A stretch of 8,784 nucleotides of DNA from Bacteroidales bacterium (GTDB lineage Bacteria > Bacteroidota > Bacteroidia > Bacteroidales > VadinHA17). A program made the translations under genes and the position numbers. The notes below the pieces were generated by a model. That model saw nothing but the letters and a program-made list of their open reading frames with translations. It was not told where the DNA came from and made no database searches. The stretch is from contig PMIG01000102.1 in NCBI GenBank assembly GCA_003157055.1, positions 1-8,784 of the forward strand, written 5' to 3'. This document shows, one piece after another, positions 1 through 6,932 of this stretch (positions are counted from its first letter, which is position 1; the number at the start of each line of letters is the position of its first letter).

Positions 1-1
1 G

Positions 2-2143
2 GACAATTTCTGGGAAATGGGCGAAACAGGCCCCTGCGGCCCCTGCTCGGAAATTCATGTTGACCTCCGCGACGACCTTGAGAGATCGAAAGTCCCCGGT
101 CATGAACTGGTAAATAAAGGACACCCTCTTGTAATTGAGATATGGAACCTCGTTTTTATTCAGTATAACCGCAAAGCTGACGGCTCTCTTGAACAACTAC
201 CGTCAAAACATGTCGACACCGGCATGGGCTTTGAGAGACTCTGCATGGTTGTCCAGGGCAAAAAATCAAATTATGATACCGATATTTTTCAGTCTCTCAT
301 AAGTGAAATATCAAAGATCACCGGGAAAAAATATGGTGAGAGTGCGAAAACAGATATTGCAATGAGAGTGATTGCCGATCATGTCAGGGCTGTAGCCTTT
401 TCAATTGCCGACGGCCAGCTGCCCTCTAACAATAAAGCCGGATATGTGATCCGGAGGATCCTCAGAAGGGCAGTCAGGTACGGATATAATAACCTTGGAA
501 TAGAGGAACCATTCATTTACAAACTTATTCCAGTTCTTACCGAAATAATGGGTGATCATTATCCTGAACTAAAGAGATCGGAAGAACAGATAACAAAAGT
601 CATTTTTGAGGAGGAAACTGCATTTCTGAAAACTCTTGGAAAGGGGCTGAAAATGATCAATAAAATGATCGCCGGGCTCAGGGATGAGAACAAAAACATC
701 CTTCCGGGAAAAGTTGCTTTCGAGCTTTATGATACATTCGGATTTCCTGTCGACCTTACCCAGCTGATCCTCAAGGAGAACGGAATGCAGCTCGATCTTA
801 AAGGGTTTGAAAGCGAGATGAATAGTCAGAAGACAAGGTCACGTGAAGATGCTTCCCTTGATGCAGGCGACTGGCAGGTGATCAGGGATTCTGAAGAGAC
901 TGAATTTACCGGTTATAATAAGACAGAAGATGAAGTTCTTATCAATAAATTCAGAAAAGTAAAGATTAAAGGTAATGAGGTAATACAGCTGGTACTGAAT
1001 AAGACACCATTCTATGCAGAGTCCGGAGGACAAACCGGGGATACGGGATATATTTGTCAAAATGATGAGAAAATTCCGATAAAGGATACAATAAAGGAGA
1101 ATAACCTTGTAATTCATATTGCCGACAAGCTTCCATCCGATCCCAAAGCACATTTTGTTGCAAAAGTCGATACCGGAAAACGGCTTATGACTGCAAATAA
1201 CCATTCAGCGACACACCTTTTGCATTATGCTTTAAGGTCAGTACTCGGAAACCATGTTGAGCAGAAAGGATCTCTTGTCACTCCTGACCGGCTAAGGTTC
1301 GACTTCAGCCATTTTGCCAAAATGACAAATGATGAGATTATTAAGGTAGAAGAGATCGCGAATAGTATGGTCAGGGCAAATTACCCGGGTAAGATCATGG
1401 AACATGTATCCATGAAAAAGGCAAAATCCATGGGTGCAATGGCGCTATTCGGCGAAAAGTACGGCGAAAATGTCAGAGTGGTTCAGTTCGGGGATTCCAT
1501 TGAGCTCTGCGGCGGGACTCACGTCAACTCAACCGGCAGCATCGGGCTCATTAAAATTATCTCTGAAGGCGCAATTGCATCAGGCATCAGAAGGATTGAA
1601 GCCGTAACTGCCGAAAAGGCCGATGAATATATTAACGAAAAACTCGTTCAATCCGAAGAGGTTGCCACCCTGTTGAAAAGCACCGGATCAATTAAAGAGA
1701 GCGTTGAGAAGCTAATTGCTGAAAACAACTCGCTCAGGAAGACAATTGAGAAATTCAAGGCACAATCTGCAAAGGCCGCTCTAAAAGAGCTTGAAGAAAA
1801 TGGCGTTGACATTAAAGGCATTAAATTTATCTCAGGAAAGATTGAAACGGATTCTGCTGATACTCTGAAGGCAATAGCATTTGAATTGAGGAGTATTTCA
1901 GACAACATTGTCGCAGTGATCGGATCTGCTATCGGAGGGAAAGCCAATATAGTTGTCATGGTTAGCGATAACCTTGTTAGTGAGAAGAAAATAAATGCTG
2001 TTAATATAATAAAGGAAATCTCGGTTGAAATAAGTGGAGGTGGTGGAGGACAACCATTCCTGGCTACTGCAGGAGGCAAAAAGCCCGAAGGAATCAAAAA
2101 TGCAATTGCCAGGGCTGCAGAATACCTGAAGAACCTTCCTTGA
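2..2143 (+). CDS. alaS: Alanyl-tRNA synthetase, 5'-truncated by window edge
   Basis: Cytoplasmic class II synthetase that charges tRNA-Ala and hydrolyses mischarged Ser/Gly-tRNA-Ala. The reading frame is open from base 2, giving 713 residues; the true start lies outside the window. Visible parts in order (window residue 1 = base 2): the end of the aminoacylation core with DNFWEMGETGPCGPC; class II motif 3 GMGFER at about 74-79; the editing domain with zinc ligands HSATH (H401, H405) and CGGTH (C503, H507); a helical, coiled-coil-like linker at about 545-602; and the C-terminal DHHA1/C-Ala domain with a glycine run GGGGGQP near 678-684. From my memory of E. coli AlaRS (H564, H568, C666, H670) the offset is a constant 163, so about 163 N-terminal residues are missing and the complete protein would be of usual bacterial length (about 876). 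All editing ligands are present and no frameshift is seen. The gene ends at TGA and is followed by a 114-base spacer. Confidence 0.98.
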   Translation, partial: DNFWEMGETGPCGPCSEIHVDLRDDLERSKVPGHELVNKGHPLVIEIWNLVFIQYNRKADGSLEQLPSKHVDTGMGFERLCMVVQGKKSNYDTDIFQSLISEISKITGKKYGESAKTDIAMRVIADHVRAVAFSIADGQLPSNNKAGYVIRRILRRAVRYGYNNLGIEEPFIYKLIPVLTEIMGDHYPELKRSEEQITKVIFEEETAFLKTLGKGLKMINKMIAGLRDENKNILPGKVAFELYDTFGFPVDLTQLILKENGMQLDLKGFESEMNSQKTRSREDASLDAGDWQVIRDSEETEFTGYNKTEDEVLINKFRKVKIKGNEVIQLVLNKTPFYAESGGQTGDTGYICQNDEKIPIKDTIKENNLVIHIADKLPSDPKAHFVAKVDTGKRLMTANNHSATHLLHYALRSVLGNHVEQKGSLVTPDRLRFDFSHFAKMTNDEIIKVEEIANSMVRANYPGKIMEHVSMKKAKSMGAMALFGEKYGENVRVVQFGDSIELCGGTHVNSTGSIGLIKIISEGAIASGIRRIEAVTAEKADEYINEKLVQSEEVATLLKSTGSIKESVEKLIAENNSLRKTIEKFKAQSAKAALKELEENGVDIKGIKFISGKIETDSADTLKAIAFELRSISDNIVAVIGSAIGGKANIVVMVSDNLVSEKKINAVNIIKEISVEISGGGGGQPFLATAGGKKPEGIKNAIARAAEYLKNLP

Positions 2144-2213
2144 TTTAAGGCATTTGTTTTGTTAAAATCTTATTCTTCCCTGGGAAGATCGTGCCATTTT
2201 CATATAATCCTGT

Positions 2214-2240
2214 TTTGCCCGCTAATTTTTTATATTTTTG
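2214..2240 (+). promoter_or_regulatory. Possible Bacteroidota-type promoter for the DUF6452/DUF6048 pair
   Basis: TATTTTTG at 2233-2240 matches the Bacteroidota -7 consensus TAnnTTTG exactly and lies 17 bases before the chosen ATG at 2258. The nearest upstream TTTG (2214-2217) is only 15 bases away, shorter than the usual spacing of roughly 17-23, and the surroundings are T-rich, so a chance match is possible. If real, it would uncouple the envelope pair from alaS. Confidence 0.3.
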
Positions 2241-2257
2241 AGGCTTCGGATTATTTT

Positions 2258-2725
2258 ATGAGAAATTTCAGGAATCTATTAATTGCATCAATCCTGGCAG
2301 GATTTTTTCTGCTGGCTTACTCCTGTACACCCGGTGCATGTTTCGACGAAACGAATGCCTACATGAAAGCATCGCTTTTTCTTGACAGCACGGGCAAGCA
2401 GACTGCACCTGACAGCCTGTCACTCTGGGGTACAGGGATGGATACAAGCAAAATATATGATGCAAAGGTAAGCTTGAAGCAGGCATTTTTACCTCTTGAT
2501 GGCTCATCTGTCAAATGCAAATTCACGATAATGATCAATGGAGTTTATGATACGCTTACCGCCTGGTATTCGACATTTCCGCATCTTATCTCGAAAGAGT
2601 GCGGTTATACATTCTATCATAATTTAGATTCAGTTCATACCACAAATCATAAAATAATTAAAATAAGCATAACCAAAAACAGTATCACCAACCAGATTGA
2701 AGAGAACATACGCATATATTATTAG
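2258..2725 (+). CDS. DUF6452 family putative lipoprotein
   Basis: A 155-residue predicted envelope protein of unknown function. The N-terminus MRNFRNLLIASILAGFF is a charged start plus hydrophobic stretch ending at Cys23 (LAYSC), a loose lipobox of the kind accepted in Bacteroidota, so a lipoprotein is likely. After it come a second cysteine (CTPGAC), a region with alternating beta-like hydrophobicity, an LPLDG motif, then SKECGY and a final beta-like segment (KIIKISITKN...NIRIYY). I recognise this pattern (CxxxxC near the N-terminus, LPL, S-x-x-CGY, T-x-x-I-K-x-I) as DUF6452, known from Bacteroidota and usually next to a DUF6048 gene, as here. The frame extends upstream to a TTG at 2159, but only the ATG at 2258 places the signal sequence at the N-terminus. 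No Shine-Dalgarno sequence is visible. Its last 29 bases overlap the next gene in another frame, which suggests translational coupling. The family name is from pattern memory, not a search. Confidence 0.85.
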   Translation: MRNFRNLLIASILAGFFLLAYSCTPGACFDETNAYMKASLFLDSTGKQTAPDSLSLWGTGMDTSKIYDAKVSLKQAFLPLDGSSVKCKFTIMINGVYDTLTAWYSTFPHLISKECGYTFYHNLDSVHTTNHKIIKISITKNSITNQIEENIRIYY

Positions 2726-3521
2726 CCTGCTGGCGCTTATTTCAACCAGTGATATTGTGGCTCAGAAACCCGCAGCTTCAGAGCCGCATAACGGTAATAT
2801 TATGGCTCATAAACCTGCAGCTACAGAGCCGCCTGATACTGTTGTATTTCCCCTTGCCATAAGGGTTGGAATTGACTTTGCAGGTCCTGTTATTTATTTA
2901 ACAGATAAAAACAATCTTACGGCAGAAGGTTATCTATCGGCTGATCTGAATGAAAAAAGATCTTTGCTTTTGGGAGTCGGATACGCAAATTATAAGTATT
3001 CCCAGTATAACTATAGTTACCGTACAAATGGAATGTTCATCAGGGCAGGTGTCGACTTCAATCTCCTTAAGCCTAAGACATCAATGGGTAAATACTGGGC
3101 AGGAGTCGGACTTCATTATGGTATAAGCGTCTTTACATACGAAATTCCGGAATTAAGCCAGGAAAATTACTGGGGTATGACTACATCATCTGTTCCCTCT
3201 CAAGCACACTGGGGACACTTTATTGAGCTCACACCTGGATTCAGGGCCCAGCTTTTCGGAAATCTATCATTAGGATGGTCGCTCGGCCTTAGAAAAATGA
3301 TATACTCAGGGGGCAGCAAGGACACCAGGCCTATCTATATCCCGGGGTACGGGCTCTCGGCTAATACCTTCAGTGCTGGCATTAATTATTTTTTAGTCTG
3401 GAATTTCCGGTACAGGAAAATCAATGTTATAATTAAAAAGGAACCCCCCCAAGAACCGGATGAGGATGTAACGCCTCAGCCAAATTCAGGGTCCGGGAAT
3501 AATCAGAAAATGGAACCTTAG
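2697..3521 (+). CDS. DUF6048 family outer-membrane beta-barrel-like protein (TTG start)
   Basis: A 274-residue predicted exported protein. The N-terminus reads as a clean signal peptide from a TTG at 2697 (MKRTYAYIISLLALIS, cleavage probably near A22/Q23). No ATG or GTG lies between the in-frame stop at 2670-2672 and this TTG, and the next ATG (residue 36) would lose the signal, so TTG is the supported start. Residues about 52-240 show amphipathic strands and many aromatics typical of a small outer-membrane barrel: RVGIDFAGPV, LLLGVGYANYKYSQYNYSY, GMFIRAGVDFNLL, YWAGVGLHYGISVFTYE, HFIELTPGFRAQLFGNLSLG, RPIYIPGYG. This order of motifs, including the HWxxxxELxPG and YIPGYG segments, fits DUF6048 as I know it. 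The C-terminus is a hydrophilic Pro/Glu/Asn tail (about 248-274) rather than the terminal aromatic strand of classical porins. Function is unknown; the overlap with the lipoprotein gene suggests a shared envelope role (inference). Confidence 0.82.
   Translation: MKRTYAYIISLLALISTSDIVAQKPAASEPHNGNIMAHKPAATEPPDTVVFPLAIRVGIDFAGPVIYLTDKNNLTAEGYLSADLNEKRSLLLGVGYANYKYSQYNYSYRTNGMFIRAGVDFNLLKPKTSMGKYWAGVGLHYGISVFTYEIPELSQENYWGMTTSSVPSQAHWGHFIELTPGFRAQLFGNLSLGWSLGLRKMIYSGGSKDTRPIYIPGYGLSANTFSAGINYFLVWNFRYRKINVIIKKEPPQEPDEDVTPQPNSGSGNNQKMEP
2751..2840 (+). repeat. 45-bp imperfect tandem duplication inside the DUF6048 gene
   Basis: Two adjacent 45-base units (2751-2795 and 2796-2840) match at 35 of 45 positions by direct comparison, with 32 of the first 37 identical. 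The repeat is in frame and encodes two 15-residue units, DIVAQKPAASEPHNG and NIMAHKPAATEPPDT (residues 19-33 and 34-48). The first unit straddles the predicted signal peptide cleavage site, so the mature N-terminus carries two KPAA(S/T)EP motifs before the barrel. Confidence 0.9.
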
Positions 3522-3522
3522 C

Positions 3523-3553
3523 CTGTAATGATTATTACAGCAATTTCTTTTTT
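3523..3553 (+). terminator. Weak hairpin at the convergent gene ends
   Basis: CTGTAAT (3523-3529) and ATTACAG (3534-3540) form a perfect 7-bp stem with a 4-base loop directly after the DUF6048 stop. On the + strand it is followed, after seven bases, by six T residues (3548-3553). The stem is A/T-rich and the T-run is displaced, so it is at best a weak terminator for the + strand genes. The stop codon of the opposing symporter gene (3535-3537 on the minus strand) lies inside the stem. There is no T-run on the minus-strand side. Confidence 0.4.
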
Positions 3554-4989
3554 CTGCTGAAGGCTAACAACCCGGCAAAGGTCAGCAATCCATTCAGGAG
3601 CAGCAGTTCAAAACCAAACTTGTACCCGTTGAAAAGCTGAACGGAGTATTTGCTTAAAAAGAAGCAGATAACCGGTGACAATACTGCAATAAAAGGTGTA
3701 GCCTTGTCGTTGGGAATTCTTCTGGTAAATAGCCCGAAGGAATAGAGCCCAAGCAACGGTCCGTATGTATATCCGGCAATAGTAAACAGCTTATCTATAA
3801 TTGCCTTGTTGTTCAGAGTGCTGAAAACCAAAATGCTGATAAAGAACAAAATTGCAATCGACAGGTGAACCACATACCTTATGCTTGTTGCAGCTTTTTC
3901 TGATAATCCCTCCCTCCTGTTCAGTCCAAGGAAATCTATGCTGACCACAGTTGTCAGCGAAGTCAGAGCACCATCTGCGCTTGGAAAAGCAGCTGAGATA
4001 AGCCCTACCAGGAAAACGAGGCCTGCTGCCGGACTGAGATACTTAAGAGCGATTGTAGGGAAGAGTTCATCTGACGAGGTTACAGAGACTCCTTTCCTCT
4101 GAGCATAAATCATCAGGAAAGCGCCAAGGAAAAGGAACAGAAAGTTTACAAAAATGAGTATCCCGCTGAAGGTGAACATGTTTTTCTGAGCCTCCTTTAA
4201 ATTCTTACAACTCAGGTTTTTCTGCATCATCTCCTGGTCAAGGCCTGTCATTGTGATTGTAATGAACATCCCGGAGAAAAACTGCTTAAGGAAAAACCTC
4301 TCATGATGCCAGTCTGTGATAAACATTCTTGAAATATGACTCTCCTTAATATCAGTAATGAGTTTTGCAATTGGCACACCAAGCCCTTTGCTTATAAAAG
4401 CTATTGAAAGAATAACTGCCAGAAGCATGAATGTCGTCTGAAGTGTATCAGTCCAGACTATAGTCCTGATTCCACCTTTAAGCGTATATAGAATTATTAA
4501 TATAATGAATATCATGGCATTAACCCAGAAAGGTATGCCCCAGGCATTAAAGACAAAAACCTGCAGAACGCTGATTACCAAGAACATCCTTAGTGACGCT
4601 CCAAGTGTCCGTGAAATGATGAAAAAGCCAGCTCCTGTCTTGTATGACCATGAGCCGAACCTCTGGTCAAGGTACGAGTATATTGAAGTCAGCTTCAGCC
4701 TGTAATACAATGGCAGGAGTATGAGCGCAATCACAATATAGCCAAACAGGTAACCCATTACGACAACCATATAGCTGAACTGCGTATCGCTTACCCATCC
4801 GGGAACTGACATGAATGTAACTCCCGACAATGAGGCGCCAATCATTCCGTATGCCACCACGTACCACGGAGATTTCCTGTTCCCGATAAAAAACGACTGG
4901 CTGTCAGCTTTCCTTGAAGTTATCCAGGTAATGGTAAACAAAAGAATTGTATATGCCAGGAATAATACAAGGATAAGGGTTGGCGACAT
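3535..4989 (-). CDS. Sodium:solute symporter (SSS family)
   Basis: Inner-membrane transporter that imports a small solute driven by the sodium gradient; the solute cannot be told from sequence. With the ATG at 4989 it has 484 residues, normal for the family, with about 13 hydrophobic segments. Family hallmarks (numbered from that ATG): SRKADSQSFFIGNRKSPWYV at 25-44, GASLSGVTFMSVPGWV at 51-66 (unwound TM1 region), YTLKGGIRTIVWTDTLQ at 168-184, GLDQEMMQKNLSCKN at 249-263, and AAFPSADGALTSLTTV at 333-348, the segment that contains Ser/Thr ligands of the conserved sodium site in characterised SSS transporters. A TTG at 5037 would add 16 residues (with LFANLAKSIFVS); I prefer the ATG because homologues I know begin just before the first membrane helix, but neither start has a Shine-Dalgarno sequence. 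The gene is divergent from recR and convergent with the DUF6048 gene, so it is probably monocistronic here. Confidence 0.95.
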   Translation of the reverse strand: MSPTLILVLFLAYTILLFTITWITSRKADSQSFFIGNRKSPWYVVAYGMIGASLSGVTFMSVPGWVSDTQFSYMVVVMGYLFGYIVIALILLPLYYRLKLTSIYSYLDQRFGSWSYKTGAGFFIISRTLGASLRMFLVISVLQVFVFNAWGIPFWVNAMIFIILIILYTLKGGIRTIVWTDTLQTTFMLLAVILSIAFISKGLGVPIAKLITDIKESHISRMFITDWHHERFFLKQFFSGMFITITMTGLDQEMMQKNLSCKNLKEAQKNMFTFSGILIFVNFLFLFLGAFLMIYAQRKGVSVTSSDELFPTIALKYLSPAAGLVFLVGLISAAFPSADGALTSLTTVVSIDFLGLNRREGLSEKAATSIRYVVHLSIAILFFISILVFSTLNNKAIIDKLFTIAGYTYGPLLGLYSFGLFTRRIPNDKATPFIAVLSPVICFFLSKYSVQLFNGYKFGFELLLLNGLLTFAGLLAFSRKKKLL

Positions 4990-5052
4990 AGAGACAAAAA
5001 TTGATTTTGCAAGGTTAGCAAAAAGAAAGGAAGTCAAAAAATTATCAGACTA

Positions 5053-5094
5053 TTTAATATAAAGCAATAATTGAAGTAATTTTGTCAGAAAGGA
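5053..5094 (+). promoter_or_regulatory. recR promoter (Bacteroidota sigma type) and ribosome binding site
   Basis: TAATTTTG at 5077-5084 is an exact match to the Bacteroidota -7 box TAnnTTTG. A 3-of-4 match to the -33 TTTG (TTTA, 5053-5056) lies 20 bases upstream, a fitting distance. AAGGA at 5090-5094 is a good Shine-Dalgarno sequence 6 bases before the recR ATG, unusual compared with its neighbours. Transcription would begin around 5088-5092, leaving a leader of only about 10 bases, which makes the box and the binding site tightly packed. It probably drives recR, the aminotransferase and the glycosyltransferase together. Confidence 0.5.
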
Positions 5095-5100
5095 TCTGTT

Positions 5101-5715
5101 ATGAGTTTTACCGAATTTCCCTCCAGGCTTCTCGAGGACGCTGTTAATGAATTTGCATCACTTCCGGGTGTCGGGAGGAAGACGGCTTTCAGGCTGGTTA
5201 TGAATCTTTTAAGACGCGATCCCGAGGAAGTTAAAAGATTCGGTGAGAGTATCATAAGACTGCATGGCGAGATCCATTATTGCAAGATCTGCAATAACAT
5301 TTCGGATACTGAGATCTGCAGCATCTGCAGTGATACGAAGCGTGACAAGACAGTTATCTGTGTTGTCGAGAACATACAGGATGTGATGGCTCTCGAAAAC
5401 ACTCGCCAGTTCAGGGGGATGTACCACGTTCTTGGGGGAATTATTTCTCCCATAAATGGTATCGGACCTTCGGATCTAAAGATCGAGAGCCTTGAAGAGA
5501 AGATCAAAGCAGGAGGCATTAATGAAATTATCTTCGCCCTCAGCACAACAATGGAAGGAGATACTACAAACTATTATCTTTACAGGAAACTCAGCAAATA
5601 TGACATTGCTATTTCCACTCTGGCAAGAGGTGTCGCAATCGGTGATGAGCTGGAATATACAGATGAAATAACTCTCGGCAGGGCCATTAACAATAGAAAT
5701 CCGTATCAGCAATGA
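5101..5715 (+). CDS. recR: Recombination mediator protein RecR
   Basis: Cytoplasmic DNA repair protein that works with RecO (and RecF) to load RecA onto SSB-coated single-stranded DNA at gaps. The 204-residue length is typical. Domains in order: N-terminal helix-hairpin-helix with [12 protein letters not shown] at 21-32; a four-cysteine zinc finger CKIC...CSIC (C61, C64, C73, C76); a Toprim domain from about 84 to 180, starting KTVICVVEN (E90) and containing [16 protein letters not shown] at 108-123; and a C-terminal segment [15 protein letters not shown] and [21 protein letters not shown] with the Walker B-like region of the family. All zinc ligands are present. The start is supported by AAGGA 6 bases upstream. 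Its TGA overlaps the ATG of the aminotransferase gene in the sequence ATGA, so the two are almost certainly co-transcribed and translationally coupled, although no functional link is known. Confidence 0.98.
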   Translation: MSFTEFPSRLLEDAVNEFASLPGVGRKTAFRLVMNLLRRDPEEVKRFGESIIRLHGEIHYCKICNNISDTEICSICSDTKRDKTVICVVENIQDVMALENTRQFRGMYHVLGGIISPINGIGPSDLKIESLEEKIKAGGINEIIFALSTTMEGDTTNYYLYRKLSKYDIAISTLARGVAIGDELEYTDEITLGRAINNRNPYQQ

Positions 5716-6926
5716 TAAAATCCGTCAGGAGATTCCTGTCAGCGTCAGGAAAGGGAATGAAGCGTTCCGCGATAAGGGAGATACTTAAGGTTCTCCAGAA
5801 ACCCGGAATGATATCATTTGCCGGAGGGCTTCCCGCTCCCGAAACATTTCCCGTAGCTGATCTCAGGGATATCGTAATAGAGGTTCTTGACAAATCCGGG
5901 GCCGAGGCGCTTCAGTATGGTACTACCGAGGGTGATGCCGGCCTCCGGAATGCCCTTGTTGAAAGACATAATAAACAGGGCCTTCATATAGGCATTGATA
6001 ACCTGATAATTACCTCCGGATCACAGCAGGCGCTCGACCTGATTGCAAGGATATTCATTGATCCCGGCGATTACGTGCTCTGCGGACTTCCCTCTTACCT
6101 TGGCGGGCTTAATGCCTTTACGGCATATAGTGTGAAGCTAAAGGGAATTTCACTCGATTCAAACGGCATGAAGCCGGATGAGCTCGAAAAGGCGATCATT
6201 CACCTGAAGGAATCTGGACGGAACATCAAGTTCATTTACCTGATACCTGATTTTCAAAACCCTGCAGGCATTACCCTTCCGGAATCGAGGAGGATTAAAA
6301 TCATGGAAATAGCCGAAAAATACGATCTTCTGATTGTTGAAGACAGCCCCTATCGAGAAATCCGTTTCAGTGGAGAGCAACAGAGAATGATGTATGAACT
6401 CGACACGACGGGCAGGGTTATTACCCTGTGCACTTTCTCCAAAATATTGTCGCCAGGATTCAGAGTAGGATGGGTAATCGGGCATCCTGATATCCTGGAT
6501 AAAATAGCAATGGCAAAGCAAACGGCAGACCTGTGCACTTCTTCCTTCGCTCAAAAAATAATAGCCCTCTATATCGAAAAAGGACTCCTCGAAAAGAATC
6601 TTAAGAAAACTATCGCCCTGTATAGTGAAAGACGGGATTTCATGATTAAATGCTTCCGTAATTACATGCCTGAGAATGTGTCGTGGACAGAACCTGAAGG
6701 CGGACTCTTCCTGTTTGTTACTCTTCCTCCGCATCTTGATACCGATGATGTGCTCAGGAAAGCAATTGAAAGGAATGTCGCATTCGTATCAGGTTCATCC
6801 TTCTTCTGCAATGACTCGGGCAGGAATACCATGCGTATCAATTTCTCATATTCGAACCCTGCAGAGATAGAAGAGGGAGTTAAACGACTCTCAGCAGTTA
6901 TCAGGGAAGAACTTACCGGTAAATAA
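5712..6926 (+). CDS. PLP-dependent class I/II aminotransferase (2-aminoadipate/LysN-like subgroup)
   Basis: Cytoplasmic fold-type I aminotransferase, 404 residues. Visible motifs: [11 protein letters not shown] (15-25) and [15 protein letters not shown] (33-47), the N-terminal signature of the LysN/aromatic/branched-chain subgroup; [13 protein letters not shown] (67-79); SGSQQALD (102-109) for phosphate binding; PDFQNPAG (179-186) with N183; DSPYREI (211-217) with D211 and Y214 for the pyridine ring; [14 protein letters not shown] (241-254) with the Schiff-base lysine K244 and R251; and NTMRINFSY (372-380) with the substrate-carboxylate arginine R375. The catalytic set is complete. Members act on 2-aminoadipate, aromatic or branched-chain amino acids with 2-oxoglutarate, and sequence alone does not settle which, so no symbol is given. 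It lacks the GntR-type DNA-binding domain of MocR regulators. The gene overlaps the recR stop by four bases and ends 6 bases before the glycosyltransferase start. Confidence 0.93.
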   Translation: MIKSVRRFLSASGKGMKRSAIREILKVLQKPGMISFAGGLPAPETFPVADLRDIVIEVLDKSGAEALQYGTTEGDAGLRNALVERHNKQGLHIGIDNLIITSGSQQALDLIARIFIDPGDYVLCGLPSYLGGLNAFTAYSVKLKGISLDSNGMKPDELEKAIIHLKESGRNIKFIYLIPDFQNPAGITLPESRRIKIMEIAEKYDLLIVEDSPYREIRFSGEQQRMMYELDTTGRVITLCTFSKILSPGFRVGWVIGHPDILDKIAMAKQTADLCTSSFAQKIIALYIEKGLLEKNLKKTIALYSERRDFMIKCFRNYMPENVSWTEPEGGLFLFVTLPPHLDTDDVLRKAIERNVAFVSGSSFFCNDSGRNTMRINFSYSNPAEIEEGVKRLSAVIREELTGK

Positions 6927-6932
6927 TAGTTA

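Noticed and set aside
839..1204. Antisense open frame of 121 codons opposite the alaS editing region
   Set aside because: Shadow of a well-conserved gene; its Ile/Leu/Cys-rich translation has no recognisable domain.
1648..2097. Antisense open frame of 149 codons opposite the C-terminal part of alaS
   Set aside because: The hydrophobic, Pro- and Ser-rich translation is the expected reverse reading of Glu/Lys/Gly-rich alaS codons; no start signal or family resemblance.
2138..2157. CCTT...AAGG over the alaS stop codon followed by a T-rich stretch as a terminator
   Set aside because: Only 4 bp of stem, so no stable hairpin is expected.
2174..2188. TCTTCC-CTG-GGAAGA hairpin between alaS and the DUF6452 gene
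   Set aside because: A 6-bp stem without a following T-run; too short to call a terminator, and no other function is evident.
2159..2257. N-terminal extension of the DUF6452 protein from TTG 2159
   Set aside because: It would bury the lipoprotein signal inside the protein and overlaps the candidate -7 box at 2233-2240; ATG 2258 gives a normal signal sequence.
4990..5037. Minus-strand promoter for the symporter
   Set aside because: Several T-rich near-matches to TAnnTTTG occur on the minus strand, but none has both boxes at a fitting distance.
6159..6734. Antisense open frame of 191 codons inside the aminotransferase gene
   Set aside because: Lies wholly opposite a gene with a complete catalytic motif set, shows no recognisable domain, and has the mixed composition of a shadow frame.
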